From Streptomyces tsukubensis (GTDB taxonomy: Bacteria; Actinomycetota; Actinomycetes; Streptomycetales; Streptomycetaceae): DNA of 64,000 nt. Location: positions 1,116,001 to 1,180,000 of the forward strand of contig NZ_CP045178.1 in assembly GCF_009296025.1 (NCBI RefSeq). Direction: 5' to 3'. The position numbers were made by a program, and so were the translations under genes. This document shows positions 1 to 9,227 of the stretch, piece by piece. Numbering within the stretch: position 1 is the first letter of the stretch; the number at the start of each line of letters is the position of its first letter. Under the pieces are notes generated by a model that saw nothing but the letters and a program-made list of their open reading frames with translations, searched no databases and had not been told where the DNA came from.

Positions 1-907
1 GGCGCATCACGGTCAGGGCGTCGTCCAGGGGCAGTTCGGCGCGGAGGGTGGTCATCGGGCGCCACACCTGCTGCGGCACCGCGCGGTCCGCGTCCTCCAG
101 ATCCAGTACGTCCTTGACGTGCAGGTAGCCCATGAAGGCTCCGCCGCCCACCTGGACGGGGAAGCGGGAGTATCCGGTGCGGCCGGTCAGCTCCTCGATC
201 TGCCGGGGGGTGACCGATGGGTCCACCGTGACCAGTGAGGCCCGGTCGAGGAGTACGTCGGTGACGGGGTGGGAGCCCAGTTCCAACGCGTCCTCAAGCC
301 GTTCCATCTCCTCCGGGTCGAGCAGACCCGCCTGGCCAGAGTCCTCCACGAGGTGGCTGAGCTGAGCGCTGGTGAAGACCGCCTCCACCTCGTCCTTCGG
401 TTCGACCCCGAAGAGCTTCAGCACCAGCCTCGCGCAGGTCCCTAGGGCCGCAGTGACCGGCCGGCAGAGCCGGGCGAAGGCCACGAGCCCCGGGCTGAAC
501 CAGAGCGCGGTCTTCTCGGGCGCCGCCATCGCCAGGTTCTTCGGGACCATCTCGCCGATGACGAGGTGGAGCGAGACGACGAGGACGAGGGCGATCGCGT
601 AGCCGAGGGGATGGACCACGCTCTCCGGCAGCCGGATCGCGGTGAAGGCCGGTTCGAGCAGCCGGGCGATGGTCGGCTCGGCAACGGCTCCCAGGGTCAG
701 GGAGCAGATCGTGATGCCGAACTGGGCCGCGGCCATCATCCGAGGCAGGTGCTCCAGGCCGTAGAGGACCCTGCGGGCCCGCGCGGAGTCCTTTGCGAGC
801 GGTTCGATCTGGCTTCGGCGTACCGATACGAGGGCGAACTCCGCGCCCACGAAGAAGCCGTTGGCGAGGACGAGTACGACCGCGAACAGCAGTTGCAGCA
901 GGCTCAT
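1..907 (-). CDS. CNNM/CBS-domain membrane protein (HlyC/CorC family), 3' part outside window
   Basis: Reading from an ATG at 907 gives 302 codons without a stop, so the C-terminus lies beyond the left edge. The protein starts MSLLQLLF and carries the family motif ANGFFVGAEFA in its first membrane segment. IGEMVPKNLA follows in the CNNM (DUF21) domain, and then the first CBS repeat (GYSRFPV). The family consists of membrane proteins proposed to move Mg2+/Co2+ or to respond to adenine nucleotides; the substrate cannot be told from sequence. The start overlaps the stop of the upstream paralogue by 4 bp (ATGA), so the two are co-transcribed and probably form a heteromeric or duplicated pair. The missing part should hold CBS2 and the CorC_HlyC domain. 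Confidence 0.85.
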   Translation of the reverse strand, partial: MSLLQLLFAVVLVLANGFFVGAEFALVSVRRSQIEPLAKDSARARRVLYGLEHLPRMMAAAQFGITICSLTLGAVAEPTIARLLEPAFTAIRLPESVVHPLGYAIALVLVVSLHLVIGEMVPKNLAMAAPEKTALWFSPGLVAFARLCRPVTAALGTCARLVLKLFGVEPKDEVEAVFTSAQLSHLVEDSGQAGLLDPEEMERLEDALELGSHPVTDVLLDRASLVTVDPSVTPRQIEELTGRTGYSRFPVQVGGGAFMGYLHVKDVLDLEDADRAVPQQVWRPMTTLRAELPLDDALTVMR

Positions 908-2247
908 CGGACCGCCTCCGCGTACCTGGCCCGGTCGCCGGTCTCCGCGGTCCGCACCAGGCGCACGCGCTCCGCCCGGTAGTGGCCCACTTGGCGTACG
1001 GAGAGCCGCCAGCCGGGCAGCTCGGCCCGGTCGCCGGGGGCGGGGATACGCCCCAGCAGGTCGGCGACGAGCCCCGCGACGGTCTCGTAGGGGCCGTCGG
1101 GCGCTTCGAGACCGATACGGAGCAGGGTGTCGACGCGGCAGCTTCCGTCGGCCTCCCAGGCCGCTCTGCCGTCCTCACAGGTGACGGGGGCCAGCTCGGG
1201 CAGATCCTGCCCGTCGTGCTCGTCCCTGACCTCGCCGACCAGTTCCTCGACGATGTCCTCCAGGGTCACGACCCCCGCGGTGCCGCCGTACTCGTCGACG
1301 ACCACGGCTATCGGCTGTTCGTTGCGGAGCCTGGCGAGCAGCGGCTGCACCGGCAGGGTCTCCGGCACCATCACGGGGAGCTGCGCGATACGCCCCACCG
1401 GGGTGCGCAGCCGTTCGTGCGGTGGGACGGCGAGTGCGTCCTTGAGGTGGACCATGCCGACGATCTCGTCGATCCGCTCGTGGTAGACGGGGAAGCGGGA
1501 GAGGCCGGTGGCGCGGGTGAGGTTGACGACGTCCTGCGCGGTCGCGGAGGACTGGAGTGAACTGACCCGTACGCGCGGGGTCATGACGTGCTGCGCGGTC
1601 AGCTCCCCGAGGGAGAGGGTGCGGACGAAGAGATCCGCGGTGTCCTGTTCCAGCGTGCCGACGCGGGCGGAGTGACGGGCCAGCGAGACCAGTTCGCCCG
1701 GGGTACGGGCGGACGCCATCTCGTCGGTCGGCTCGACCCCGAGGGCCCGCACCAGCCGGTTGGCGACCTTGTTGAGCAGGGAGATCACCGGGCGCAGCAG
1801 CCGGGCGAAGGCGTACTGCGGGCCCGCGACGAAGCGCGCTACCTGCATCGGCTTGGACACCGCCCAGTTCTTCGGCACGAGCTCGCCGATGACCATCTGG
1901 ACGGCCGAGGCGAGCAGCATGCCCACGACGACGCTGAAGCCGGGGACGGTTGCCTCGGGGAGTCCCGTGGCGGTGAAGGGTCCTTCGAGGAGGTCCGCGA
2001 GCGCGGGCTCCGCGAGCATGCCGACGACCAGCGAGGTGATGGTGATGCCGAGCTGGGTGCCGGAGAGCTGGAAGGACAGTTCTTTGAGGGCTTTCGCGAC
2101 CGTGCGGGCGCGCCGGTCACCTTCGGCCGCGGCGCGCTCGGCGTCCGGCCTCTCGACGGTGACGAGGCCGAATTCCGCGGCCACGAAGAAGCCGTTGGCG
2201 AGAATCAGGAGTAGGGCCGCCGCAAGGAGCAGCAGGGGGGTGGTCAT
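904..2247 (-). CDS. CNNM/CBS-domain membrane protein (HlyC/CorC family)
   Basis: A 447-residue protein with all three family parts. The N-terminal CNNM domain has several membrane helices (ILANGFFVAAEFG near the start, IGELVPKNWA further in). A CBS pair follows (LSRFPVYHERIDEIVG, then DEYGGTAGVVTLEDIVEELV), and then a CorC_HlyC C-terminal domain. The open frame extends to 2400, but the ATG at 2247 fits the family start and has GGGAG upstream. It is the first gene of a pair with the downstream paralogue, overlapping it by 4 bp. The expected role is a membrane protein in divalent-cation homeostasis; the haemolysin name is historical. Confidence 0.9.
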   Translation of the reverse strand: MTTPLLLLAAALLLILANGFFVAAEFGLVTVERPDAERAAAEGDRRARTVAKALKELSFQLSGTQLGITITSLVVGMLAEPALADLLEGPFTATGLPEATVPGFSVVVGMLLASAVQMVIGELVPKNWAVSKPMQVARFVAGPQYAFARLLRPVISLLNKVANRLVRALGVEPTDEMASARTPGELVSLARHSARVGTLEQDTADLFVRTLSLGELTAQHVMTPRVRVSSLQSSATAQDVVNLTRATGLSRFPVYHERIDEIVGMVHLKDALAVPPHERLRTPVGRIAQLPVMVPETLPVQPLLARLRNEQPIAVVVDEYGGTAGVVTLEDIVEELVGEVRDEHDGQDLPELAPVTCEDGRAAWEADGSCRVDTLLRIGLEAPDGPYETVAGLVADLLGRIPAPGDRAELPGWRLSVRQVGHYRAERVRLVRTAETGDRARYAEAVR

Positions 2248-2468
2248 ACCGCCGTCTCCCCAATATGCCGGGGTTCCCCGGTATCTCGGGTGGGGGCGGT
2301 GCGGGTACTGCAGGACGATCCGTCCATCGCCGGAGGGAGTCACTCCTCGGGTAGCAGGGCTCCCCTGCGGGCCGGTCGGCCGGGCAGGGGCGGCGGGCAC
2401 TCGGCGCGTGCCGCCGTCACCAGATTAATCAAGACCGGGGCCGAGTGGTCAGGCCCGGCGCCCCGGAG

Positions 2469-2969
2469 TCAGCCCTGAGCTTCTTCCGGGGCGTAACTCC
2501 TGGTGTCCACGAGGGCCCTCAGGGCACGCGCGTCACTGATGGCGCGTTGCTTGGCGATACCCGGCTGGATGCCAAGTGCGGGCAGCCTTGTGCCGTCGCT
2601 GAGGTTGAGGAAGACCCACGGGTCACCGGGCCTGAGATTCACCTGAAGGATCTCCGCCCACGCGAGTCGCCGCTTGTTGGTGAGATTCACCACGGTGACC
2701 CCGCTCTCCGCCACGACGATCTTGGGGCGGCTCAGCAGCAGCATGACACCGAAGAGGAGGACTCCGGTGAGGACGAAGCTGAGCCGTTCCCCGCCGGTGA
2801 ACCCTTCAAGCATGAGGCCGACGGCGGTGAGGACGGCCAGCATCGCGATACCCGCGCAGATGAGCACGGCCCGGGTGAGGGAGGGCCGGAAGGTGCGGGG
2901 CAGGGCGGGCACGTCGGGCGTCCCGTGCTCCGCGGGTACTCCCCGCTGGTCCTTCGGGTCCTGCGGCAT
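2469..2969 (-). CDS. PH-domain membrane protein (bPH_6-like)
   Basis: A 166-residue protein with a hydrophilic N-terminal tail and two adjacent membrane helices (about residues 34-54 and 62-80). A C-terminal bacterial PH-like domain follows, with the typical pattern IVVAESGVTVVNL...RRLAWAEIL and FLNLSDGTRLPALG. Such proteins are common and uncharacterised in actinobacteria. It sits 68 bp downstream of hisG on the same strand and may be read through from the rib/his transcript. No enzymatic motif is visible. Confidence 0.75.
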   Translation of the reverse strand: MPQDPKDQRGVPAEHGTPDVPALPRTFRPSLTRAVLICAGIAMLAVLTAVGLMLEGFTGGERLSFVLTGVLLFGVMLLLSRPKIVVAESGVTVVNLTNKRRLAWAEILQVNLRPGDPWVFLNLSDGTRLPALGIQPGIAKQRAISDARALRALVDTRSYAPEEAQG

Positions 2970-3037
2970 CGTGGTGCTCCGTGGGTCGGCCGCGGGGCGG
3001 GCCCGCGGGCTGGTGGAGGCGGTGGGTGGAACCCGGC

Positions 3038-3886
3038 TCAGAGCCGGCAGGCGTGGATGGCGGTGGTGAGGATGGCGCGCGCCCCGAGCTGGTAGAGGTC
3101 GTCCATGATCCGCTGGGCGCCCTTGGAGGGGACCATGGCGCGGACCGCGACCCAGCCCTCGTGGTGCAGGGGCGAGACCGTCGGCGATTCGAGGCCCGGT
3201 GTGAGGGCCACGGCCTTCTCCAAGTGCTCGACGCGGCAGTCGTAATCCATCATCACGTAGGTACGGGCGACGAGGACACCCTGGAGGCGGCGGAGGAACT
3301 GCTGGACCTTGGGGTCGTCCTCCTCGGCACCCGTACCGCGGATGACGACGGCCTCCGAGGTCATGATCGGCTCTCCGATGACTTCGAGACCCGCGTTGCG
3401 CAGGGAGGTGCCTGTCTCCACGACATCGGCGATGACCTGGGCGACACCCAGCTCGATCGCGGTCTCCACGGCTCCGTCGAGGTGGACGACGGACGCGTCG
3501 ACGCCGTGGTCGGCGAGGTGCTTGGCGACGATGCCCTCGTAGGAGGTGGCGACCGTCATGCCGCCGAGATCCTCGACGCCGGACGCGGTGCCGGGGCGGG
3601 TGGCGTAGCGGAACGTGGAGCGGGCGAAGCCGAGCGGCAGGATCTCCTCGGCCCTCGCGTCGGAGTCCTGGAGCAGGTCCCGTCCCGTGATGCCGATGTC
3701 GAGCTTGCCCGAGCTGACGTAGATGGCGATGTCGCGCGGGCGCAGGTAGAAGAACTCGACCTCGTTGGCCGGGTCGACCAGGACGAGTTCCTTGGACTCG
3801 GTGCGCTGCTGGTATCCGGCCTCATGGAGCATCGCCGACGCAGGTCCTGAGAGTGAACCCTTGTTGGGAATGGCGATGCGCAGCAT
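3038..3886 (-). CDS. hisG: ATP phosphoribosyltransferase HisG
   Basis: The first enzyme of histidine biosynthesis, joining ATP and PRPP to give phosphoribosyl-ATP. At 282 residues it is the long, histidine-regulated form. It starts MLRIAIPNKGSLSGPA, has KLDIGITGRDLL in the catalytic lobe and the PRPP-binding stretch DVVETGTSLRNAGLEVIGE. The C-terminal ACT-like regulatory domain ends ILTTAIHACRL. It lies 133 bp after hisE in the same direction. hisE-hisG linkage to the riboflavin genes is typical of streptomycetes. Confidence 0.96.
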   Translation of the reverse strand: MLRIAIPNKGSLSGPASAMLHEAGYQQRTESKELVLVDPANEVEFFYLRPRDIAIYVSSGKLDIGITGRDLLQDSDARAEEILPLGFARSTFRYATRPGTASGVEDLGGMTVATSYEGIVAKHLADHGVDASVVHLDGAVETAIELGVAQVIADVVETGTSLRNAGLEVIGEPIMTSEAVVIRGTGAEEDDPKVQQFLRRLQGVLVARTYVMMDYDCRVEHLEKAVALTPGLESPTVSPLHHEGWVAVRAMVPSKGAQRIMDDLYQLGARAILTTAIHACRL

Positions 3887-4019
3887 GGGGTGGGATTCCT
3901 TTGTGTGCGGAAGCGAGCGGGGCGAGGGGGTCGTGCGGGGACCGCGCGGGGCGCGGCGGGACCAGGTGGGGTGTCAGGGATGTCTTCGCAGATGTCCACG
4001 GGGACCTCTACGGAGATCT

Positions 4020-4292
4020 CTACAGATGGGAGTAGACGTCGTCGAGGGAGATACCGCGGGCGACCATCATCACCTGTACGTGGTACAGGAGTTGGGAGAT
4101 CTCCTCGGCTGCGGCGTCCTTGCCCTCGTGCTCGGCGGCCATCCATACTTCTGCGGCCTCTTCGACGACCTTCTTGCCGATGGCATGCACCCCCTTGTCC
4201 ACCAGTTCTGCGGTGCGGGAGGTGGCGGGGTCGCCGTGGGCGGCCTTCTGCTGGAGCTCGGTGAAGAGCTCCTCGAACGTCTTCTTGACCAT
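4020..4292 (-). CDS. hisE: phosphoribosyl-ATP pyrophosphohydrolase HisE
   Basis: The second step of histidine synthesis, hydrolysing phosphoribosyl-ATP to phosphoribosyl-AMP. The 90-residue all-helical protein has the MazG-like metal-binding pattern [11 protein letters not shown] and ends [10 protein letters not shown]. The ATG at 4292 ([10 protein letters not shown]) is chosen because it matches the usual family start; the frame stays open to 4346 without similarity. It lies 75 bp after ribH on the same strand and upstream of hisG, so it probably shares the riboflavin transcript or has a weak internal promoter. Confidence 0.95.
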   Translation of the reverse strand: MVKKTFEELFTELQQKAAHGDPATSRTAELVDKGVHAIGKKVVEEAAEVWMAAEHEGKDAAAEEISQLLYHVQVMMVARGISLDDVYSHL

Positions 4293-4367
4293 GGTGGCGC
4301 CCACTTTACGCGGCCGGACGGCCCCGGTGCGAAGCGCCTCCCGCACCGGGGGTGGAGCCGAGGTGTT

Positions 4368-4853
4368 TCAGCGCCAGGGCTCCGCGACGGTCCGCAGCGT
4401 CACCGCGGTGGCGACGGCGGCGGTGACCGCCTCGTGCCCCTTGTCCTCCCGGGAGCCCACGAGGCCGGCGCGGTCCAGCGCCTGTTCCTCGTCGTCGCAG
4501 GTGAGCACCCCGAAGCCGACGGGGACGCCGGTGTCGAGCGACACCTGGGTGAGCCCGTGGGTGACGCCCTGGCACACGTACTCGAAGTGCGGGGTCCCGC
4601 CTCGGACGACGACGCCGAGGGCGACCACCGCGTCGTAGCCGCGGCCCGCGAGGACCTTGGCCGCGACGGGAAGTTCGAAACTGCCGGGCACCCGCAGCAG
4701 CGTCGGCTCGCTGATGCCGAGGTCGTGCAGGGCGCGCAGGGCGCCGTTCACGAGGCCGTCCATGATCTGCTCGTGCCACTGGGCGGCGATGACCGCCACC
4801 CGCAGGTCGCCGCAGTTCTTCACACTGAGTTCCGGTGCGCCCTTACCGCTCAC
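4368..4853 (-). CDS. ribH: 6,7-dimethyl-8-ribityllumazine synthase RibH
   Basis: Condenses 5-amino-6-ribitylaminouracil with 3,4-dihydroxy-2-butanone 4-phosphate, the penultimate riboflavin step; the family forms icosahedral or pentameric particles. It is 161 residues from a GTG at 4853, preceded by GAGGAG. Family motifs are [29 protein letters not shown] and [11 protein letters not shown]. It is the last rib gene of the operon. Its 195-bp leader after ribBA is unusual, being filled by tandem repeats (separate entry). Confidence 0.96.
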   Translation of the reverse strand: MSGKGAPELSVKNCGDLRVAVIAAQWHEQIMDGLVNGALRALHDLGISEPTLLRVPGSFELPVAAKVLAGRGYDAVVALGVVVRGGTPHFEYVCQGVTHGLTQVSLDTGVPVGFGVLTCDDEEQALDRAGLVGSREDKGHEAVTAAVATAVTLRTVAEPWR

Positions 4854-4880
4854 GCGCTGCTCCTCTTCGTCCTGGTCATG

Positions 4881-4995
4881 GTCGGGTCGGTCGGTACGTA
4901 TGTCGGGTCGGTCGGTACGTACGCCGGCTGGGTCGGCGGGTACGCCGTGCCGGGTCGGCGCGTACACCGTGCCGGGTCGGCGCGTACACCGTGCC
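4881..4995. repeat. intergenic tandem repeats between ribBA and ribH
   Basis: Two 21-bp copies starting gtcgggtcggtcggtacgta (4881-4901 and 4902-4922) are followed by diverged units. Then come two 22-bp copies of cgtgccgggtcggcgcgtac plus ac (4946-4967 and 4968-4989). They fill most of the ribBA-ribH spacer. No clear function is visible; replication-slippage growth is the simplest reading. Confidence 0.8.
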
Positions 4996-5048
4996 GCCGA
5001 CACGTGACATCGCTCTCGGCGTGTACGTGATCGCTCCAGGTATGTCTA

Positions 5049-6338
5049 CTACTGATCGCCGCAGGTGGCCGCCGTGCCCGAGTCGAGCCAGGGCAGTTCG
5101 TGGCCCATCCGGTCGCGCTTGGTGCGCAGGTACCTGAGGTTGTGCTCGCCCGCCTGGACCGGCATCGGCTCGCGTCCGAGGACGGTCAGCCCGTGGCGGG
5201 CGAGCGCGTCGGTCTTGTCGGGGTTGTTGGTCAGCAGGCGGAGGCTGCGTACGCCGAGATCGTCGAGGATCCTGGCGCCCGCGCCGTAGTCGCGTGCGTC
5301 GGCGGGCAGGCCGAGTTCCAGGTTGGCGTCGAGGGTGTCGCTGCCGCTCTCCTGGAGTTCGTAGGCGCGCAGTTTGGACAGCAGTCCGATCCCCCGTCCC
5401 TCGTGGCCTCGGAGATAGACGACGACCCCTCGGCCCTTCTCGGTGACGCGCTTCAGGGAGGCGTCGAGCTGCGGGCCGCAGTCGCAGCGCAGGGAGCCGA
5501 AGACATCGCCGGTGAGGCACTCGGAGTGCATGCGCACCAGGACGTCCTCGCCGTCGCCGAGGTCGCCGTGGACCAGAGCGACGTGTTCGACGCCGTCGAC
5601 GGTGGAGCGGTAGCCGTAGGCCGTGAAGTCACCGTGCGCGGTGGGCAGCCGTACCTCGGCCGCGCGCCGCACGGTCGGTTCCGAGGCCTTGCGGTAGGCG
5701 ATCAGGTCCTCGATGGAGATGATCGTCAGGCCGTGTTTGCGGGCGAAGGGGATCAGTTCGGGGAGCCGCAGCATCACGCCGTCCTCGCCCGCGATCTCCA
5801 CGATCGCACCGGCGGGACGCAGCCCGGCGAGGCGGGCGAGGTCCACGGCGGCCTCGGTGTGCCCGGGGCGGACCAGGACTCCGCCGGAACGGGCGCGCAG
5901 CGGGAAGACGTGTCCCGGGCGGACGAAGTCGTCCGCCCCGCTCTCGCCGTCGGCCAGCAGCCGCAGGGTGGCGGCGCGGTCGGCGGCCGAGATGCCGGTG
6001 GTCACTCCGTGGGCCTCGGTCGCGTCGGCCGAGACGGTGAAGGCGGTCCGCATGGACTCGGTGTTGTGCTCGACCATCTGCGGCAGTTCGAGCCGGTCAA
6101 GTTCGGGACCTTCCATGGGCGCGCAGATCAGGCCGCGGCACTCGCTCATCATGAAGGCGACCACCTCGGGGGTGGCGCGCTCCGCGGCGATGACGAGGTC
6201 GCCCTCGTTCTCCCGGTCCTCGTCGTCGACGACCACCACGGGCCGGCCCGCCGCGATGTCCGCGATGGCGGCCTCGACGGGGTCGAGCGCGAGGTCCTCG
6301 GCGTTGTCCGTGCTGTACAGGACAGGCTGTGCGGTCAT
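5049..6338 (-). CDS. ribBA: bifunctional DHBP synthase / GTP cyclohydrolase II RibBA
   Basis: Supplies both riboflavin precursors. The N-terminal half (about residues 15-210) is 3,4-dihydroxy-2-butanone-4-phosphate synthase, with the metal and substrate motif [12 protein letters not shown]. The C-terminal half (about 215-410) is GTP cyclohydrolase II, with the zinc cysteines in [17 protein letters not shown] and the catalytic [10 protein letters not shown]. It is 429 residues from the ATG at 6338, which has a strong GGAAGGAG site. It overlaps ribM by 4 bp. Both halves look intact. Confidence 0.96.
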   Translation of the reverse strand: MTAQPVLYSTDNAEDLALDPVEAAIADIAAGRPVVVVDDEDRENEGDLVIAAERATPEVVAFMMSECRGLICAPMEGPELDRLELPQMVEHNTESMRTAFTVSADATEAHGVTTGISAADRAATLRLLADGESGADDFVRPGHVFPLRARSGGVLVRPGHTEAAVDLARLAGLRPAGAIVEIAGEDGVMLRLPELIPFARKHGLTIISIEDLIAYRKASEPTVRRAAEVRLPTAHGDFTAYGYRSTVDGVEHVALVHGDLGDGEDVLVRMHSECLTGDVFGSLRCDCGPQLDASLKRVTEKGRGVVVYLRGHEGRGIGLLSKLRAYELQESGSDTLDANLELGLPADARDYGAGARILDDLGVRSLRLLTNNPDKTDALARHGLTVLGREPMPVQAGEHNLRYLRTKRDRMGHELPWLDSGTAATCGDQ

Positions 6339-6982
6339 GCCGGAGCTCCTTCCAGGGCAACGGAGGCGCGGGAGCGCAGCCACCAGTCGCGCATCCCCCA
6401 CAGGACGAGGGCGAGATAGATGACGTAGACGAATCCGGAGAACGCGAGGCCGCTGCTGAAGGCCAGCGGCACACCCACGACGTCCACGAGCAGCCAGGCG
6501 AACCAGAACTCGACCAGGCCGCGAGCCTGGGCGACCATCGCGGCGAGGGTGCCGACGAAGATGTACGCGTCGGGCCAGGGGTTCCAGGACAGTGCGGGCA
6601 CGGCGGCGAAGAGCGCCCCCACGGCCACGGTGCCGACGGCGGTGCCCGCGGCGAGCAGCCCGCGCTCACGCCAGGTGGCGAAGCGGACGGCGATGGTGCC
6701 GTCCTGTGCCTGCCCTCGCCCGCCCGTCCACTGCCGCCAGCCCCAGACGGCGACGACGATGACCAGGAACTGCTTGCCGACACCGCCGCTGAGGTGGGCG
6801 GAGAGGTAGGCGGCGACGAGGACGACACCGGAGAGGAACTGGGCGGGCCAGGTCCATATGGAGCGCCGCCAGCCCAGCGCGAGGGCCAGCAGTCCGACCG
6901 TGTTGCCGATCATGTCCGACCAGATGACGTGCTGGCCGAAGACGGTGACCGCCTCGGAGTTGAGCCAGCCGACAGTGCTCAC
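6335..6982 (-). CDS. ribM: riboflavin transporter RibM (PnuC-type)
   Basis: A 215-residue membrane protein of the PnuC vitamin-transporter fold, with about seven hydrophobic helices (for example [36 protein letters not shown]). The PnuC-like motifs [10 protein letters not shown] and [11 protein letters not shown] are present. The fold alone suggests nicotinamide riboside transport. Its place between ribE and ribBA in an FMN-riboswitch operon matches RibM of Corynebacterium and Streptomyces davawensis, a riboflavin facilitator. It starts at GTG 6982, overlaps ribE's stop by 4 bp and overlaps ribBA's start. Confidence 0.88.
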   Translation of the reverse strand: MSTVGWLNSEAVTVFGQHVIWSDMIGNTVGLLALALGWRRSIWTWPAQFLSGVVLVAAYLSAHLSGGVGKQFLVIVVAVWGWRQWTGGRGQAQDGTIAVRFATWRERGLLAAGTAVGTVAVGALFAAVPALSWNPWPDAYIFVGTLAAMVAQARGLVEFWFAWLLVDVVGVPLAFSSGLAFSGFVYVIYLALVLWGMRDWWLRSRASVALEGAPA

Positions 6983-7689
6983 CGCCCGGCCTCCCTTCCG
7001 TGCTGTTCGCCGCCGCCGCGTACGCCCGCGCCGCCGCGTACGCCCGCGCCGCCGCGTACGTCCGCGTGGTCGCGTACGCCCTCGTCCGCACCCGCGCGCA
7101 CGCTCTCGCCGAGCATCCGTTCGACGTACTTGGCGATGATGTCGACCTCCAGATTGACCGGGTCGCCCGGCTGTTTGAGGCCGAGTGTGGTCAGCGCGAG
7201 GGTGGTGGGGATGAGGCTGATGGTGAAGTGGTCCCTGGCGGCGTCCACGACCGTGAGGCTCACGCCGTCGACGGTGACCGAGCCCTTCTCCACGACGTAC
7301 TTGGAGAGCCCGTCGGGGAGGGAGACCGTGACGATCTCCCAGTGTTCCGAGGGTTCCCGCGCGACGATCGCGCCGGTGCCGTCGACGTGCCCCTGGACGA
7401 TGTGACCGCCGAGCCGCCCGCCGACCGCCGTGGGCCGCTCCAGATTGACCCGGGAGCCCGCGGTGAGGGCGCCGAGGCTGGAGCGTTTGAGGGTCTCGGC
7501 CATCACGTCGGCGGTGAACTCGTCGCCGTCCCTCTCGACCACCGTGAGACAGACACCGTTGACGGCGATCGAGTCGCCGTGGCGCGCGCCCTCGGTGACG
7601 ACCGGGCCGCGCAGTCGGAAGCGGGAGGCGTCGCCGAGTTCCTCGACGGTGGTGACCTCACCCAGCTCTTCGACGATTCCGGTGAACAC
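6979..7689 (-). CDS. ribE: riboflavin synthase alpha subunit RibE
   Basis: Dismutates two 6,7-dimethyl-8-ribityllumazine molecules into riboflavin and the ribitylamino-uracil. Two homologous lumazine-binding barrels are seen: about residues 1-97, starting MFTGIVEELG with VNGVCLTV, and about 98-195, with GGHIVQGHVDGTG and VDGVSLTV. A tail of about 35 residues follows with repeated GGAGVR units that ordinary RibE lacks. It is encoded by the 18-bp DNA repeats at 7012-7083. The GTG start directly abuts the ribD stop. Confidence 0.95.
   Translation of the reverse strand: MFTGIVEELGEVTTVEELGDASRFRLRGPVVTEGARHGDSIAVNGVCLTVVERDGDEFTADVMAETLKRSSLGALTAGSRVNLERPTAVGGRLGGHIVQGHVDGTGAIVAREPSEHWEIVTVSLPDGLSKYVVEKGSVTVDGVSLTVVDAARDHFTISLIPTTLALTTLGLKQPGDPVNLEVDIIAKYVERMLGESVRAGADEGVRDHADVRGGAGVRGGAGVRGGGEQHGREAGR
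7012..7083. repeat. 18-bp tandem repeat in the 3' end of ribE
   Basis: Four head-to-tail 18-bp units: gccgccgcgtacgcccgc twice exactly, then one copy with a single change, then a diverged copy. Because 18 is a multiple of three they add in-frame GGAGVR-type hexapeptides to RibE's C-terminal tail. Confidence 0.9.
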
Positions 7690-8778
7690 TCAGCGCTCCT
7701 TGGGGGATGTGGAGGGGACGGCGGTGATACGGAGATCGGGGCCCAGGCGCTCGCACCCGGTCACATCGAGCCGCAACGCCTCGGTGATGGTGCTGATTCC
7801 GCCGCCGGTGAGAACGGCGGGCCCCGCGCCGAGGAGGGCGGGGGCGAGATATCCGACGACCCGGTCGACGGCGCCCGCCGCCACGAAGGCGCCCGCGAGT
7901 GCCGCTCCGCCTTCCAGTAGGACTCCCCGCACCCCGCGTCCGTGCAGGACGTCGAGGAGCGCGGGCACGGAGAGGCCACCCTCCGCGCGGGGCAAATGGA
8001 CAGTGTCGGTACCGGGGAGTGCGGTGGCGTCCTCGGAGACGGCGATGAGGGTCGGTGCGGCGCCGTCCAGGACCCGTGCCCCCGGTCGTACGGCGGTGGC
8101 CTCGGTGTCCACGACGACCCGCAGGGGCTGGACGGCCCCCTCGACACCTCGTACGGCGAGGTGCGGGTCGTCGGCGCGGGCGGTTCCGGATCCGACGACG
8201 ACGGCGTCCGCCGCGGCGCGCAGCCGGTGGACATCCGCGCGGGCCTCAGCGGAGGTGATCCAGCGGCTCGTACCGTCGGCTGCCGCAGTGCGGCCGTCGA
8301 GGGTCGCCGCGTACTTCCAGGTCACGTGAGGGCGGCCGAGTCGTACCGAGGTGAGCCAGACGGCGTTGCCTGCCTCCGCCTCCTCGGCGAGCAATCCCGC
8401 CTCGACGTCGACGCCCGCCGCCCGCAGGGTCGCTCCCCCGCCCGCCGCCCGCGGGTTCGGATCGGTGACCGCGTGGACGACCCGGCGGACACCCGCGTCC
8501 ACGAGGGCCTGGGCGCAGGGTCCTGTGCGGCCGGTGTGGGCGCAGGGTTCGAGGGTGACGAGTGCGGTGCCGCCCGCGGCCCGCTCTCCGGCGGCGCGCA
8601 GGGCGTGGATCTCGGCGTGCGGTCCGCCCGCGCGCTGGTGGAAGCCCTCGCCGACGACGGCGCCCGAAGCGTCGAGGATGACGCATCCGACGACGGGGTT
8701 GGGGCTCGTGGAGCCGAGTCCGCGCGCGGCGAGCGCCACGGCCTGCCGCATGGCGGCTGCTTCGGCTTCGGTGGCCAC
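7690..8778 (-). CDS. ribD: bifunctional riboflavin deaminase/reductase RibD
   Basis: Performs the deamination and side-chain reduction steps after GTP cyclohydrolase II. It is 362 residues from a GTG at 8778 with AGGAGG upstream. The N-terminal cytidine-deaminase-like domain (about 1-145) has zinc ligands in PHAEIHAL and EPCAHTGRTGPC. The C-terminal NADPH reductase domain (about 150-360) has TWKYAATLDGRTA, SRWITS and GVLLEGGAALAGAF. It is the first gene of the operon, directly behind the FMN riboswitch. Confidence 0.96.
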   Translation of the reverse strand: MATEAEAAAMRQAVALAARGLGSTSPNPVVGCVILDASGAVVGEGFHQRAGGPHAEIHALRAAGERAAGGTALVTLEPCAHTGRTGPCAQALVDAGVRRVVHAVTDPNPRAAGGGATLRAAGVDVEAGLLAEEAEAGNAVWLTSVRLGRPHVTWKYAATLDGRTAAADGTSRWITSAEARADVHRLRAAADAVVVGSGTARADDPHLAVRGVEGAVQPLRVVVDTEATAVRPGARVLDGAAPTLIAVSEDATALPGTDTVHLPRAEGGLSVPALLDVLHGRGVRGVLLEGGAALAGAFVAAGAVDRVVGYLAPALLGAGPAVLTGGGISTITEALRLDVTGCERLGPDLRITAVPSTSPKER

Positions 8779-8923
8779 CGGGTCCTCCTGCCTCTTCGGG
8801 CACGGACTCCGGGGCCTGTCGATGACGACAGAGAAAAACGGGACAGCCACAGCACGAACGCCGGAAGGGCCCGTCCACACGGGACAGGCCAACGGCGGCG
8901 CACTGGTGCCACGCCCGCCGCGC

Positions 8924-9047
8924 ACTGCCTCCCATCCGGACTTTCACCGTCGGTCCAGGAATCTCACCTGGTCAACCGCCCACTGGATGCGGACGGGTCG
9001 CGGACTGTAACCGCCGGTTCGGAATTACACCGACCCCGGAGTGCGCT
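8924..9047 (-). promoter_or_regulatory. FMN riboswitch (RFN element)
   Basis: Read on the minus strand the segment has the conserved RFN blocks in order: gggtcggtgtaattccgaac, then accggcggtt, agtccgcgaccc, gattcctggaccgacggtg and aaagtccggatgggaggca. These form the known multi-stem FMN aptamer. The element ends about 145 bp before the ribD start, leaving room for an expression platform. FMN binding is expected to repress the whole rib operon. Confidence 0.95.
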
Positions 9048-9227
9048 GCTGTTGGTACACGGCCAGTCTGCCACGCGCAAGGCGATGTCATCCAGATGAG
9101 TTCTGTGGGGTGACTCACAGGAAACGCGGGATTACCCCCGGCTCACGGGTGGTCGTCCGCGCGTCCGCTCCGGTGCGGATCAGGTGGGTGGAGCGGGCCG
9201 CTTCCGGCTCGGCCCCCGCATTCACGC

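Noticed and set aside
6335..6982. RibM considered as a nicotinamide riboside transporter PnuC
   Set aside because: The fold is PnuC-type, but the position inside the FMN-riboswitch riboflavin operon favours riboflavin; no NAD-salvage gene is adjacent.
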